Source of the DNA: Lachnospiraceae bacterium UBA1683
Lineage (GTDB): Bacteria > Bacillota > Clostridia > Lachnospirales > Lachnospiraceae
NCBI GenBank assembly: GCA_002320245.1
Contig: DCKD01000027.1
Span: 1 to 21,441 of the forward strand
Reading direction: 5' to 3'
Length of the DNA stretch: 21,441 nt
Positions within the stretch are counted from its first letter, which is position 1; each line of letters opens with the position of its first letter. The notes beneath the pieces are model-generated. The model ran no database searches, was not told where the DNA came from, and saw only the letters and a program-made list of their open reading frames with translations. Of this stretch, positions 1-7,396 are shown piece by piece. A program made the translations under genes and the position numbers.

Positions 1-25
1 CGCGCCCATGGCGCGCAAACAAAAG

Positions 26-59
26 TAGGCAGAGATAGGAATTCCAATATCTCTGCCTA
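26..59 (-). terminator. 12-bp perfect hairpin, possible terminator
   Basis: Two perfect 12-base arms (TAGGCAGAGATA at 26-37 and its complement at 48-59) flank a 10-base loop. Read on the minus strand the stem is followed by CTTTTGTTT, which suits intrinsic termination. The nearest minus-strand gene ends more than 300 bases upstream, so it could instead belong to the remnant mobile DNA here. The structure is seen directly; the function is inferred. Confidence 0.45.
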
Positions 60-76
60 AAGAGGAGCGACCTCGC

Positions 77-100
77 CAATGCCTTAACTAAATGACATTG
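77..100 (+). repeat. Partly palindromic motif related to one at the right window end
   Basis: A 24-base stretch begins CAATG, contains TTAACT, and ends AAATGACATTG, so its ends are complementary (CAATG/CATTG). A close relative occurs in inverted orientation at 21418-21439. It could be part of a dispersed repeat or an element end. No transposase is attached to either copy in this window. Confidence 0.4.
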
Positions 101-125
101 CTCGCGGAATCCTGTTCCCTAATAA

Positions 126-302
126 ATTCACAGGCAATTACCTACAGTCAGTACACTGGTGCAGATGATGCGCCTTGCCGTATCTGATGCTGGACTTCCG
201 GCGAAAGCAACTCCGCACTGCCTCCGCCATAGCTTTGCAACACATTTAATGGAAAAGGGTGTAGAACGACTGATTCATGTTCCACACCCCCGGAAACCAT
301 AG
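126..302 (+). pseudogene. Tyrosine recombinase/integrase fragment
   Basis: An open frame between stops at 123 and 300 contains the sequence AGLPAKATPHCLRHSFATHLMEKGV (residues split here as AGLPAKATPHCLRH and SFATHLMEKGV), roughly at 189-263. This is the HxLRHSFATHL box of phage-integrase-type tyrosine recombinases, holding the second catalytic Arg (HCLR) and its flanking His. The N-terminal core-binding domain is absent. After MEKGV the reading diverges from the family, so the later His/Trp and the nucleophilic Tyr are also missing. It is a fragment of about 40 recognisable residues, on the opposite strand from the intact genes. It probably marks the scar of an excised or decayed element. 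The 3' breakpoint is near 264-270. Confidence 0.7.
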
Positions 303-392
303 CCCCTTCCATTGCATTTCATCCGCCCCTCAATATGATTGCATCCGCAATTCTTTTTGTTTCATTGTTTTCAATTCGTTATTTCAGCTTCA

Positions 393-1595
393 TTACTTCC
401 GATTTATCCATTTTCCACCGGTAAAATCCGGGATTGCCATTGGCTGTCCCCCCATTGCGATTGACTGTTCTGCCAACACAGAAACACTCATCCAGGTTGC
501 CATATCATAAACATCAATTACAGCTTCTGAGTGATTCTGTACGCACTTAAGAAAATCTGAAAATACAAGATAATCCATTCCATCATGGCCTTTTTTCACA
601 CCATCCTGTAAATATTGTTTCCATACCGGATGTTCATATTTCTCACGATACTCCTCAACATTGCCCCAATGTTTCTGCCACTCATAATGATCTTCCGCCG
701 CCTTTTCGCCATCCAGAAATATAGAGCGATTGTCTTCACTGTACATTCCTTTTGTTCCCTGAACCGTGAATCCTCTTGAGTAATATCTTGGCAGCGTTGT
801 ATCCAATGTCAATGAAACCGTCTCGCCGTTACTGCATTTCATAATTGTATTTACAACATCCCCCTGATTAAATGTTGTATTAACCAGAGTTTCATCATCT
901 GCTTTTTTCTCTTTTACATACGCTGTCAAGCCTGCGGCTTTGGACGATATGGAACTTAATGTAAGTATCCGATTTCCTCTGTTAATGTGAAGGATTTTTG
1001 CAATTGGTCCCAATTCATGAGTCGGATAATTTTCTGTATTTCTGTGGATATAATTGGAAAGACGATAATGCCTGTTTTCCTTTCCAAACGCAACTTCCTC
1101 TCTTAAATCATGACGATATCCGCCTTCACAATGTACTACTTCCCCTAATACGCCAAGTTCTGCCATATTGGCTACCATCATTTCATCCCGTCCATACAGG
1201 CAGTTCTCCAGAAACATAACCGGGACTCCTGTCTGCTCATACGTCTCAATCAATTTCCAGCATTCATGAATGGAATATGCACCGCCTACTTCACAACCTA
1301 CATACTTTCCTGCTTTCATTGCATCGATGCACATTTCCACGTGCATATCCCACGAGGCTGATATGATTACCGCATCTACATCCGGCATCCGCAGCACTTC
1401 TTTATAGTCTGTTGTCATTTTTGGAGTTTTTCTTCCGCTTTTTTTAATCAGTTCTGCCACATCATGACATCTGTCCTCATACCTATCGCATACTACAACA
1501 AATTCTGCATCAGGATGTTCCAGATATGCTGTCTCTAAAAGTCCTTTTCCTCTGCTTCCCAGACCAATCATTCCTATTCTGACTTTGTTTGACAT
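393..1595 (-). CDS. Gfo/Idh/MocA-family protein, GH109-like (putative alpha-N-acetylgalactosaminidase)
   Basis: The protein has 400 residues and no signal peptide. An N-terminal Rossmann fold carries the dinucleotide-binding GLGSRG (residues 11-16), and EVGG at 102-105 follows. The middle part, with the ENCLYGRDEMMVANM stretch, GGYRHDLR (158-165), NRHYRL, YPTHELGP (190-197) and HINRGNR, closely resembles GH109. GH109 enzymes cleave terminal alpha-GalNAc by an NAD-dependent oxidation-elimination route, with Tyr and His of the YPTH motif in the active site. GGAGGG lies 8 bases before the ATG. The gene is last in the transporter operon, 47 bases after the second permease. Assignment to the superfamily is firm. 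The GH109 activity is inferred from motif resemblance; a sugar dehydrogenase is the alternative. No convincing terminator follows the stop. Confidence 0.8.
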   Translation of the reverse strand: MSNKVRIGMIGLGSRGKGLLETAYLEHPDAEFVVVCDRYEDRCHDVAELIKKSGRKTPKMTTDYKEVLRMPDVDAVIISASWDMHVEMCIDAMKAGKYVGCEVGGAYSIHECWKLIETYEQTGVPVMFLENCLYGRDEMMVANMAELGVLGEVVHCEGGYRHDLREEVAFGKENRHYRLSNYIHRNTENYPTHELGPIAKILHINRGNRILTLSSISSKAAGLTAYVKEKKADDETLVNTTFNQGDVVNTIMKCSNGETVSLTLDTTLPRYYSRGFTVQGTKGMYSEDNRSIFLDGEKAAEDHYEWQKHWGNVEEYREKYEHPVWKQYLQDGVKKGHDGMDYLVFSDFLKCVQNHSEAVIDVYDMATWMSVSVLAEQSIAMGGQPMAIPDFTGGKWINRK

Positions 1596-1642
1596 ATTAA
1601 TTTCCCTCCGTTATAAATATGTATTCACTTGTGAACCTCTGT

Positions 1643-2470
1643 TTAACCTTTAATTCCCTGTAAAGCAATACCCTCGATAAACTGTTTCTGAAAAACTGCA
1701 AATAATACAAGTAATGGGAGCACTGCCAGAACTGCTCCTGCCATCATAATTGGATAATCTGTGCTATATTGCCCCTGCAAGAATGACAGCCCCGCTGACA
1801 GCGTCATTTTTTCCGGGGAAGTGTTTACGATCATTGGCCACATTAAATCGTTCCATGCACTTCTCAATGTAAGAATGGCAAGCGCTACCACTCCCGGTTT
1901 TACTAACGGGAACATAATCTTTGTAAAAATCATAAAATGATTGCAGCCGTCAATTCGTGCCGCATCTTCCAGATCATTTGGAAGCGCCATAAAAAACTGA
2001 CGCATCAAAAACGTGCCGAACGCACTAAACAAGCCAGGGATGAACAGAGCCGGAATCGTGTTCAACAGTCCCATCTTCTGAATCATTAAATATTGCGGAA
2101 GAATAAAGAAAGAATACGGCACCATCAAAACTGCAAGCAAAGCGCCAAAAATCGCATTTCGTCCCGGAAATTTAATTCTTCCGAAAGCATATGCCGCCAT
2201 AGAACATAAAATCACCTGTACACTGACAACTACTGCGGTTGATATGATCGTATTTAAATACATCTTAGCAAACGGAATCTTTTTAAATACAGAAACATAA
2301 TTTGAAAACAATAATTTATTCGGTAATATCTGAAGCGGAATAGTTACTGCTTCAGACTGTGTTTTTAATGATGTAAGAACCATCCATATGAACGGGAGTA
2401 ACGTAACTACCATACACAATGCCAATATGATAAAAACAATCACATGACTTCCATTTTTTTTCCTCTTCAT
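1643..2470 (-). CDS. CUT1 ABC sugar permease, MalG/MsmG-type
   Basis: This is a 275-residue integral membrane protein with about six hydrophobic segments. A positively charged N-terminus (MKRKKNGSH) precedes the first one. The cytoplasmic EAA loop that contacts the ATPase reads EDAARIDGCNHFMIFTKIMFPLVKPG in the C-terminal half (here as EDAARIDGC and NHFMIFTKIMFPLVKPG). Length and motif match the second permease of carbohydrate-uptake family 1 importers. I place the start at ATG 2470. An upstream in-frame GTG (2479) overlaps the AGGAG ribosome site, whereas AGGAG sits 8 bases before the ATG. The TAG stop of the preceding permease lies within that site (TAGGAG), so the two are probably translationally coupled. 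No ATPase gene is in the window. Confidence 0.92.
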   Translation of the reverse strand: MKRKKNGSHVIVFIILALCMVVTLLPFIWMVLTSLKTQSEAVTIPLQILPNKLLFSNYVSVFKKIPFAKMYLNTIISTAVVVSVQVILCSMAAYAFGRIKFPGRNAIFGALLAVLMVPYSFFILPQYLMIQKMGLLNTIPALFIPGLFSAFGTFLMRQFFMALPNDLEDAARIDGCNHFMIFTKIMFPLVKPGVVALAILTLRSAWNDLMWPMIVNTSPEKMTLSAGLSFLQGQYSTDYPIMMAGAVLAVLPLLVLFAVFQKQFIEGIALQGIKG

Positions 2471-2481
2471 TTTACTCACTC

Positions 2482-3375
2482 CTATTCGTAATTAACCCAT
2501 TTTTTCTGTAATTTCATTTGCACGGCAGTAATAATCATAATGATTACAAACAAGAAAATTGCCAGCGCTGATGCATATCCCTTCTTCGAGAATTCAAATG
2601 CATTTTTATAAAAATACACGACCATACTCTCGGATGCCGCCATTGCGAGTCCTGTCTTTGAAATCATCATATAAATTGTATCAAATGTCTGGAATGTTCC
2701 GATTAAAGTTGTTACTAACACAAAAAACAGAGTCGGCGTAATTAACGGAAGCGTAATGGTAAAAAATTGTCTTATGCTGCCTGCCCCATCCATAGATGCC
2801 GCTTCATAATAGCTCTTGGAGATTCCCTGAATGCCTGCTAACAGGATAATCATGTTATATCCTACATTACTCCAGATTGTTACAACACAGATCGAAATCC
2901 AGGCCAAATTAGGATTGCTTAAAAATCGAATCGATTTAATACCAAAAAGATTTAGAATATAATTGATGAGTCCATAATCTCCATTAAACATCCATCTCCA
3001 TATCATCGCGACTGCGGCACTCATGGTAATAGCCGGTATAAAGTAAACCACTCTAAAAAAAGCTTTTCCTTTTATTTTCATATTCAGAAAAACCGCAAGT
3101 AATAATGCCAGGATAATGACAGCAGGGACAATTACTATTACATAGCGAAACGTATTAAACAACGCCTGCCACATCGTTTTATCATGAAACATTGTCACAT
3201 AATTCTGTAATCCTACCCATTTGCTTTTGTTAAATGCTCCTACTTCATGAAAGCTGTCATAAAACACCCGGAATATAGGGTAAAAATAAAAAACTCCCAG
3301 ACCAAGAACCAACGGAAAAATCATGGTATAACCTGCGATATAATCCATTTTTTTTCGTTTACTCATTTTTTTCAT
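2482..3375 (-). CDS. CUT1 ABC sugar permease, MalF/MsmF-type
   Basis: This 297-residue membrane protein starts MKKMSKRKKMDYIAGYTMIFPLVLG. It has about six membrane segments and an EAA loop (YYEAASMDGAGSIRQF, then FTITLPLITP) near residues 190-220, as in the first permease of CUT1 importers. The frame stays open to 3423. I choose ATG 3375 because AGAGGAG lies about 9 bases upstream, and the longer start would fall inside an inter-gene hairpin (3398-3436). It forms the transmembrane channel with the following permease. It would receive sugar from the lipoprotein encoded just upstream. Confidence 0.92.
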   Translation of the reverse strand: MKKMSKRKKMDYIAGYTMIFPLVLGLGVFYFYPIFRVFYDSFHEVGAFNKSKWVGLQNYVTMFHDKTMWQALFNTFRYVIVIVPAVIILALLLAVFLNMKIKGKAFFRVVYFIPAITMSAAVAMIWRWMFNGDYGLINYILNLFGIKSIRFLSNPNLAWISICVVTIWSNVGYNMIILLAGIQGISKSYYEAASMDGAGSIRQFFTITLPLITPTLFFVLVTTLIGTFQTFDTIYMMISKTGLAMAASESMVVYFYKNAFEFSKKGYASALAIFLFVIIMIITAVQMKLQKKWVNYE

Positions 3376-3397
3376 ACACAACTGCTCCTCTCTTTTA

Positions 3398-3436
3398 ACA
3401 GGAAAAGCATTTGCTAACCGCAAATGCTTTTCCTGT
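3398..3436 (-). promoter_or_regulatory. 17-bp perfect hairpin between solute-binding-protein and permease genes
   Basis: Perfect 17-base arms (3398-3414 and 3420-3436) enclose a 5-base loop. On the minus strand it begins 9 bases after the binding-protein stop and ends some 22 bases before the permease start. It is followed by TTAAAAG and not by a U-run, so it is a poor full terminator. Hairpins at this place in sugar ABC operons are known to stabilise the upstream message or partly attenuate, which gives an excess of binding protein over permease. The structure is seen; the role is inferred. Confidence 0.65.
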
Positions 3437-3445
3437 CATCTACTC

Positions 3446-4741
3446 TCATTCATCGGCTAATACTTCATTCATTTTCTTTGCCACCTCATCACATGCATCT
3501 TTTACATCCGTCTTAAGGTTGAATGCCTTTTTAAGTTCTTCGGCCTGATACTGTTCCCACTCTGCAGTATTTTTTGATACCGGATAAGGTGTGGAATATT
3601 CTTCCGCAGCTTTTACAAATGAAGTCAAATTATATTCATTATATTTATCGACCCATATGTCTGCTGTTCCTTCGTAAGCCGGAATGGCCGCCCCCATTTC
3701 GGCAGAAAGCTTATTTGCTTCCTCGCCGGCCAAGAACTCAACCCATTTCCAAGCAGCTTCCGGATTTTTCGTATCTTTATAAATACAATTTCCGATTCCG
3801 TGAATTACAGAAATTTTATTTCCATTAATTGACGGTACTGCAACAACATCAATATCATCTTTCATATCAGAATCAATCACTTGATTCAGAAACCATGAAC
3901 CGCACCAATACATTCCCAATCTTCCTGACAAGAACTGAACATCCCCGCTTGTTTCCTCTAAAGATGACTGTGACGGACTTGCGCCCTCCTCAATCAGATC
4001 GACCCATCTCTGTACTCCGGCCTGCGTTTCTTCTTTATCATATCCAGACTTCTTTTTATCATCCGATATTACATATCCGCCGTCTGCCGGAATCGTATTG
4101 TAAATTCCAAACTGAGTTTGATATTCGGCAGAAATTCCATACACACTTCCGTCCGCTTTCGTCAACTGTTTTGCAATATCGACCATATCATCCCATGTCC
4201 AATCATCTGTCGGATACGGAACGCCTGCTTCATCAAAAATCTTTTTATTGTACCATACTCCGATCGTATCATAGTCCTTCGGTATTGCATACTGTTTTCC
4301 ATCTACATTGTACAGGTCAACTAACGCTTCAGGATATTTCTCTGTATCAATTCCGGACTCTTTAATCTGACCGCCAACATCCATCAGAATATCGCCGTCT
4401 GCGTATTTGATAATATTCGGACCGTTCATCCAAAAGACATCCGCAATACTTCCGCCTGTTGCACCTGCTTCAAGTTTCGTCCAGTATTCATCCCAGCTGC
4501 TTGGCTCCAGCTTTATTTCAACATCAGGATATTTCTCATTGAACTTTTCCGCACACTTTTCAAAGTAAGACTGCTGTGCCGAATCCCAAAATGCATATCT
4601 GACCTCACCTGAAATTTCTCCTTCTTTTTTGGAATCATTTGAGGAAGCCTTTCCACAGCCGGAAAAACATCCAATTGCCATTAAGCAACTTAAACCAAAT
4701 GCACCCGCTTTTTTACATTTCTGTTTTGTTTTCCATTTCAT
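3446..4741 (-). CDS. Extracellular sugar-binding lipoprotein of the ABC importer (MsmE/MalE-type, SBP family 1)
   Basis: The 431-residue product begins with a basic region and a hydrophobic signal ending in the lipobox FSGC, with Cys29 as the predicted lipidation site. A Ser/Asn/Asp/Lys-rich tether follows. The mature part has family-1 solute-binding features: YAFWDSAQQSYFEKCAEKFNEKYPDVEI, GISAEYQTQFG, the typical GRLGMYWCGSWFL segment, and PEAAWKWVEFLAGEEANKL (each quoted only in part). It would be anchored to the membrane outer face and pass oligosaccharide to the two permeases encoded directly downstream. AGGAGG lies 10 bases before the ATG. Substrate is not readable from sequence; the fucosidase and GH109 neighbours suggest host-type oligosaccharides. 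Confidence 0.92.
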   Translation of the reverse strand: MKWKTKQKCKKAGAFGLSCLMAIGCFSGCGKASSNDSKKEGEISGEVRYAFWDSAQQSYFEKCAEKFNEKYPDVEIKLEPSSWDEYWTKLEAGATGGSIADVFWMNGPNIIKYADGDILMDVGGQIKESGIDTEKYPEALVDLYNVDGKQYAIPKDYDTIGVWYNKKIFDEAGVPYPTDDWTWDDMVDIAKQLTKADGSVYGISAEYQTQFGIYNTIPADGGYVISDDKKKSGYDKEETQAGVQRWVDLIEEGASPSQSSLEETSGDVQFLSGRLGMYWCGSWFLNQVIDSDMKDDIDVVAVPSINGNKISVIHGIGNCIYKDTKNPEAAWKWVEFLAGEEANKLSAEMGAAIPAYEGTADIWVDKYNEYNLTSFVKAAEEYSTPYPVSKNTAEWEQYQAEELKKAFNLKTDVKDACDEVAKKMNEVLADE

Positions 4742-4769
4742 AAACTCTAGTCCTCCTTTTTTTTATATG

Positions 4770-4814
4770 TCATATCATAATGTAATATTGCACAGTACGC
4801 CATTCATATCATTT
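4770..4814 (-). promoter_or_regulatory. Candidate promoter/operator of the transporter operon
   Basis: A 9-base direct repeat, TCATATCAT on the plus strand, occurs at 4770-4778 and 4804-4812, a spacing of 34 bases. The proximal copy overlaps TATGAT (4775-4780, minus strand), a good -10. At 17 bases upstream there is no recognisable -35. That fits activation by the AraC-type regulator encoded upstream, with the distal copy over the -35 region. This is a weak, pattern-based call in AT-rich DNA. Confidence 0.3.
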
Positions 4815-4848
4815 ACTTTTTTCATGAATTTATTGTCTTTTTTTACAA

Positions 4849-4897
4849 ATAAATATGAGAAACGCTCCCGAAAATTGGATGCATTTCTCATATTTAT
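4849..4897 (-). terminator. Stem-loop after the regulatory operon, possibly bidirectional
   Basis: Arms of 17 bases at 4849-4865 and 4881-4897 enclose a 15-base loop. Minus-strand RNA pairs all 17 positions, one as a U-G wobble. The stem starts 34 bases after the stop of the lipoprotein gene and is followed by UUGU, a poor U-tract. On the plus strand one pair is mismatched but the stem is followed by CTTTTTTG. It most likely separates the sensor operon from the transporter operon. Confidence 0.55.
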
Positions 4898-4930
4898 CTT
4901 TTTTGAATTATATTTACTTTTTCTTTTTAT

Positions 4931-6169
4931 TTATTTACTTTCTTTTAATAATTCGCACATACTTTTATCTGATATGCCGCCTTCCAAATACTGAAATATA
5001 CTGTTTTGAAAAGCGTCCATTTTACGATCTCCCCAATCATTTCCGGGAAGCTCTTTGATAACATCCGAATTCATAAGTTCAGTATATGCCTGATATCCTC
5101 TGTTTTCTTTATCAGAAATCCTGTCCATGTCAACATTAGGATTCGCCGGAAGCCGTCCTGTTTCTTCCCATATCCTGCCCTGTACTTTTTCACTCAGCAT
5201 ATATTTTAAGAATCGTATGCAAGCTTTTTTTTGATTCTCATCACTCGAACTTGACATAAAATATCCCGGATAGGCAGATACAAGACCTATTTTTTCCCCG
5301 TTGAAAGATGGAAAATCCATATATTCCATTTTAAGATTCTCATTCAACGACTGTTCACTGGATATTCCATTGATACATATCGCACAGTGTCCTATATTAA
5401 AACTTCGTAAGTTATCTCTGTACGAGTAGTTATTTTCTATTTTTGTATATTTTTTAACATTTTTTAAAATAGTAAGACTTTTTACAATATCTGCATCGTC
5501 ACTGATATTTATATCGTTTTCTTTTATACTTGCCTGGATAATACACGCCGCCGTATTAACATCTAAATTTAACGGCACCGTATCCAGCTTTTCTTCCTTA
5601 GCCCACTTTTCAATTTTCTCACAACATTCAAAAAACTCTTCCCATGTTTCAGGGGCTTTTTCAATTCCCGCATTCTTAAAAATCTGCTTATTGTACCAAT
5701 ATCCGCCTGTGTTAAGAACATCTGTAATGGTATAAAGCTGACCGTCTTCTGTCTTCCAACGATTCAGAATATACGGAGAGATCATACTTCCAAACTCTTT
5801 ATCTTCGTTGATATATGGCATGAAATCTGTCACATACTCTTGCTCCACCATAAAAGAATATAATTTATCGCTCCCTGTTTCACCGATATAAATGAGATTC
5901 GGTAGTTTGCCGACAGATATCATTTCTTTCACTTTTTCCGTAACATTTTCCGGCGATGGCATCGAAATCAGTTTCAGCGAAATATCCGGGTTTTCTTCCT
6001 CAAAATCACTGTATATATCTCGCATTACCTGATTATCCGTTTCCATCGTACCCCAGCCATTTAGTAAAACAATACTTGTTTTATCCGAATCTTTAATGGA
6101 CTCCGCTTTCTTTCCACACCCCGCCAGACAAATAATACAAATACTGAAAATAAGCACGGCTTTTCGCAT
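4931..6169 (-). CDS. Second solute-binding lipoprotein, probable sensor partner of the two-component system
   Basis: The product has 412 residues. MRKAVLIFSICIICLAGC gives a lipoprotein signal with Cys18 in the LAGC lipobox. The mature part is a divergent family-1 solute-binding protein (GWGTMETDNQVMRDIYSDFEEENPDIS; NLIYIGETGSDKLYSFM; IRFLKYMLSEKVQGRIWEETG, all quoted in part). I start at ATG 6169, with GGAGGTG 8 bases upstream; the frame stays open to 6199. The ribosome site overlaps the end of the response regulator gene (stop at 6177), so the two genes are cotranscribed. No permease follows in the same operon, and a hairpin separates it from the true importer operon. A role as the extracellular sugar sensor for the adjacent kinase is therefore likely, as in the AraP-AraS-AraT system of Geobacillus. 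That role is inference; a second importer subunit is the alternative. Confidence 0.85.
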   Translation of the reverse strand: MRKAVLIFSICIICLAGCGKKAESIKDSDKTSIVLLNGWGTMETDNQVMRDIYSDFEEENPDISLKLISMPSPENVTEKVKEMISVGKLPNLIYIGETGSDKLYSFMVEQEYVTDFMPYINEDKEFGSMISPYILNRWKTEDGQLYTITDVLNTGGYWYNKQIFKNAGIEKAPETWEEFFECCEKIEKWAKEEKLDTVPLNLDVNTAACIIQASIKENDINISDDADIVKSLTILKNVKKYTKIENNYSYRDNLRSFNIGHCAICINGISSEQSLNENLKMEYMDFPSFNGEKIGLVSAYPGYFMSSSSDENQKKACIRFLKYMLSEKVQGRIWEETGRLPANPNVDMDRISDKENRGYQAYTELMNSDVIKELPGNDWGDRKMDAFQNSIFQYLEGGISDKSMCELLKESK

Positions 6170-6176
6170 TTTCGTT

Positions 6177-7373
6177 TCACCTCCGATACAAGCGTTCATA
6201 TTCTTTAGGAGAAAATCCCGTATACTTTTTAAAGACTCTGGAAAAATATGCCGTATCTTCCCATCCTACAGCTCCCGCAATTTCATAAATCTTCATTTTT
6301 CTGTCTTCTATAAGTTTTTTTGCGATTTCTATTTTTTTACGGTTTATGATATCAAACAATTTTTGACCTGTCCGTTCTTTATAAATCCGGCTGACATAGC
6401 ATCGGTTTGCGTGTACTGCTTGCGAGATCAAGTCCAAATTTAATTTTTTCATGACATTATCGTCTATGAATGAATTAATCGCATCTATGAGTTCATCATC
6501 ATTTAATCTGTTCTTTTGTCCGATAACAATAACACCTGGCTGTTTTACCTCCGGATCACAGAAATATTTTCCCATTTCATTCAATACATTTCTGTATGCA
6601 ATACTTATATTCGTAATTCCTTCATACACATCACTTATTCCCACAAGTAAGTTATCCCTCTCATCATTACAAAATGACGCACATTTTTTTATCAGTTCAT
6701 CCTTACCTAGACTCACATTATCTGAAATCACGATCACACATTCTATCGCAGTCGTATTCATCGCAAATTTATCATAATACTCAAACAACTCGTTCACATT
6801 GAAAAGCATTCTTTGTTTCAAGATGCTTCCGGTATCTTTTTCTCCTTTATACCCCTTAAAAACAATCATTCGGAATTTATCAAATTTTTTGTTGAACCAT
6901 TGGATATCCGCAGAATCCTCCGGCACTGTTTCCAGATATTCTGACTCTTCCAAAAGCATCCTGAATGTTTCCATCCTCCGCTTTTCCACCCGGTTTTCTT
7001 CTTTCATTTCAATTGCCATCTCCTCCAGAACTTTTGGCAAATCTTCCAGAAGATTGCTTTTCACTACATACCGTTTAACCTGCAATACAATCGACTCTTG
7101 CGCATACTTAAAATCTTCATATGCAGTAAGCATAATTACCACAATATCCGGCCAGCGCTGCCGAATATATTTTGCTGCATCCAATCCATTCATGATGGGC
7201 ATCTGGATATCCAGTATTACTATATCCGGGCATATATCTCCAATTGCTTCTGTCACTTCTTTCCCATTCTTAAAAATACCTTCTAATTCATATCCTAACT
7301 GTTTCCAGGGAATCATTTCTTTCAGCCCTTCTCTTACAAATGATTCGTCATCTGCTACAACTACTTTCCACAT
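6177..7373 (-). CDS. YesN-type response regulator with AraC DNA-binding domain
   Basis: The protein has 398 residues. The N-terminal receiver domain (1-120) has the acidic pocket Asp8/Asp9, phosphoacceptor Asp55 (VILDIQMP), Thr83 and Lys105. A middle region of unknown fold follows, about 120-300. The C-terminal 90 residues form two helix-turn-helix units of AraC type, ending with GWEDTAYFSRVFKKYTGFSP followed by KEYERLYRR. This layout is the YesN family, which usually activates sugar-uptake operons when phosphorylated by a YesM kinase. The kinase gene lies 23 bases upstream and GGGGAGGA precedes the ATG. The likely targets are the transporter and glycosidase genes around it. Confidence 0.93.
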   Translation of the reverse strand: MWKVVVADDESFVREGLKEMIPWKQLGYELEGIFKNGKEVTEAIGDICPDIVILDIQMPIMNGLDAAKYIRQRWPDIVVIMLTAYEDFKYAQESIVLQVKRYVVKSNLLEDLPKVLEEMAIEMKEENRVEKRRMETFRMLLEESEYLETVPEDSADIQWFNKKFDKFRMIVFKGYKGEKDTGSILKQRMLFNVNELFEYYDKFAMNTTAIECVIVISDNVSLGKDELIKKCASFCNDERDNLLVGISDVYEGITNISIAYRNVLNEMGKYFCDPEVKQPGVIVIGQKNRLNDDELIDAINSFIDDNVMKKLNLDLISQAVHANRCYVSRIYKERTGQKLFDIINRKKIEIAKKLIEDRKMKIYEIAGAVGWEDTAYFSRVFKKYTGFSPKEYERLYRR

Positions 7374-7396
7374 AATTGTTATTCCTCCCCTTGTGT

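Noticed and set aside
330..352. Short hairpin (ATTGC/GCAAT) followed by TTCTTTTTG on the plus strand
   Set aside because: The stem has only 5 pairs and the T-run faces the wrong way for the gene ending at 393; not convincing as a terminator.
3829..4365. Plus-strand open frame of 178 codons opposite the binding-protein gene
   Set aside because: It is antisense to a well-supported gene, has no ribosome site and a composition typical of a complementary-frame shadow. The same holds for the other long plus-strand frames.
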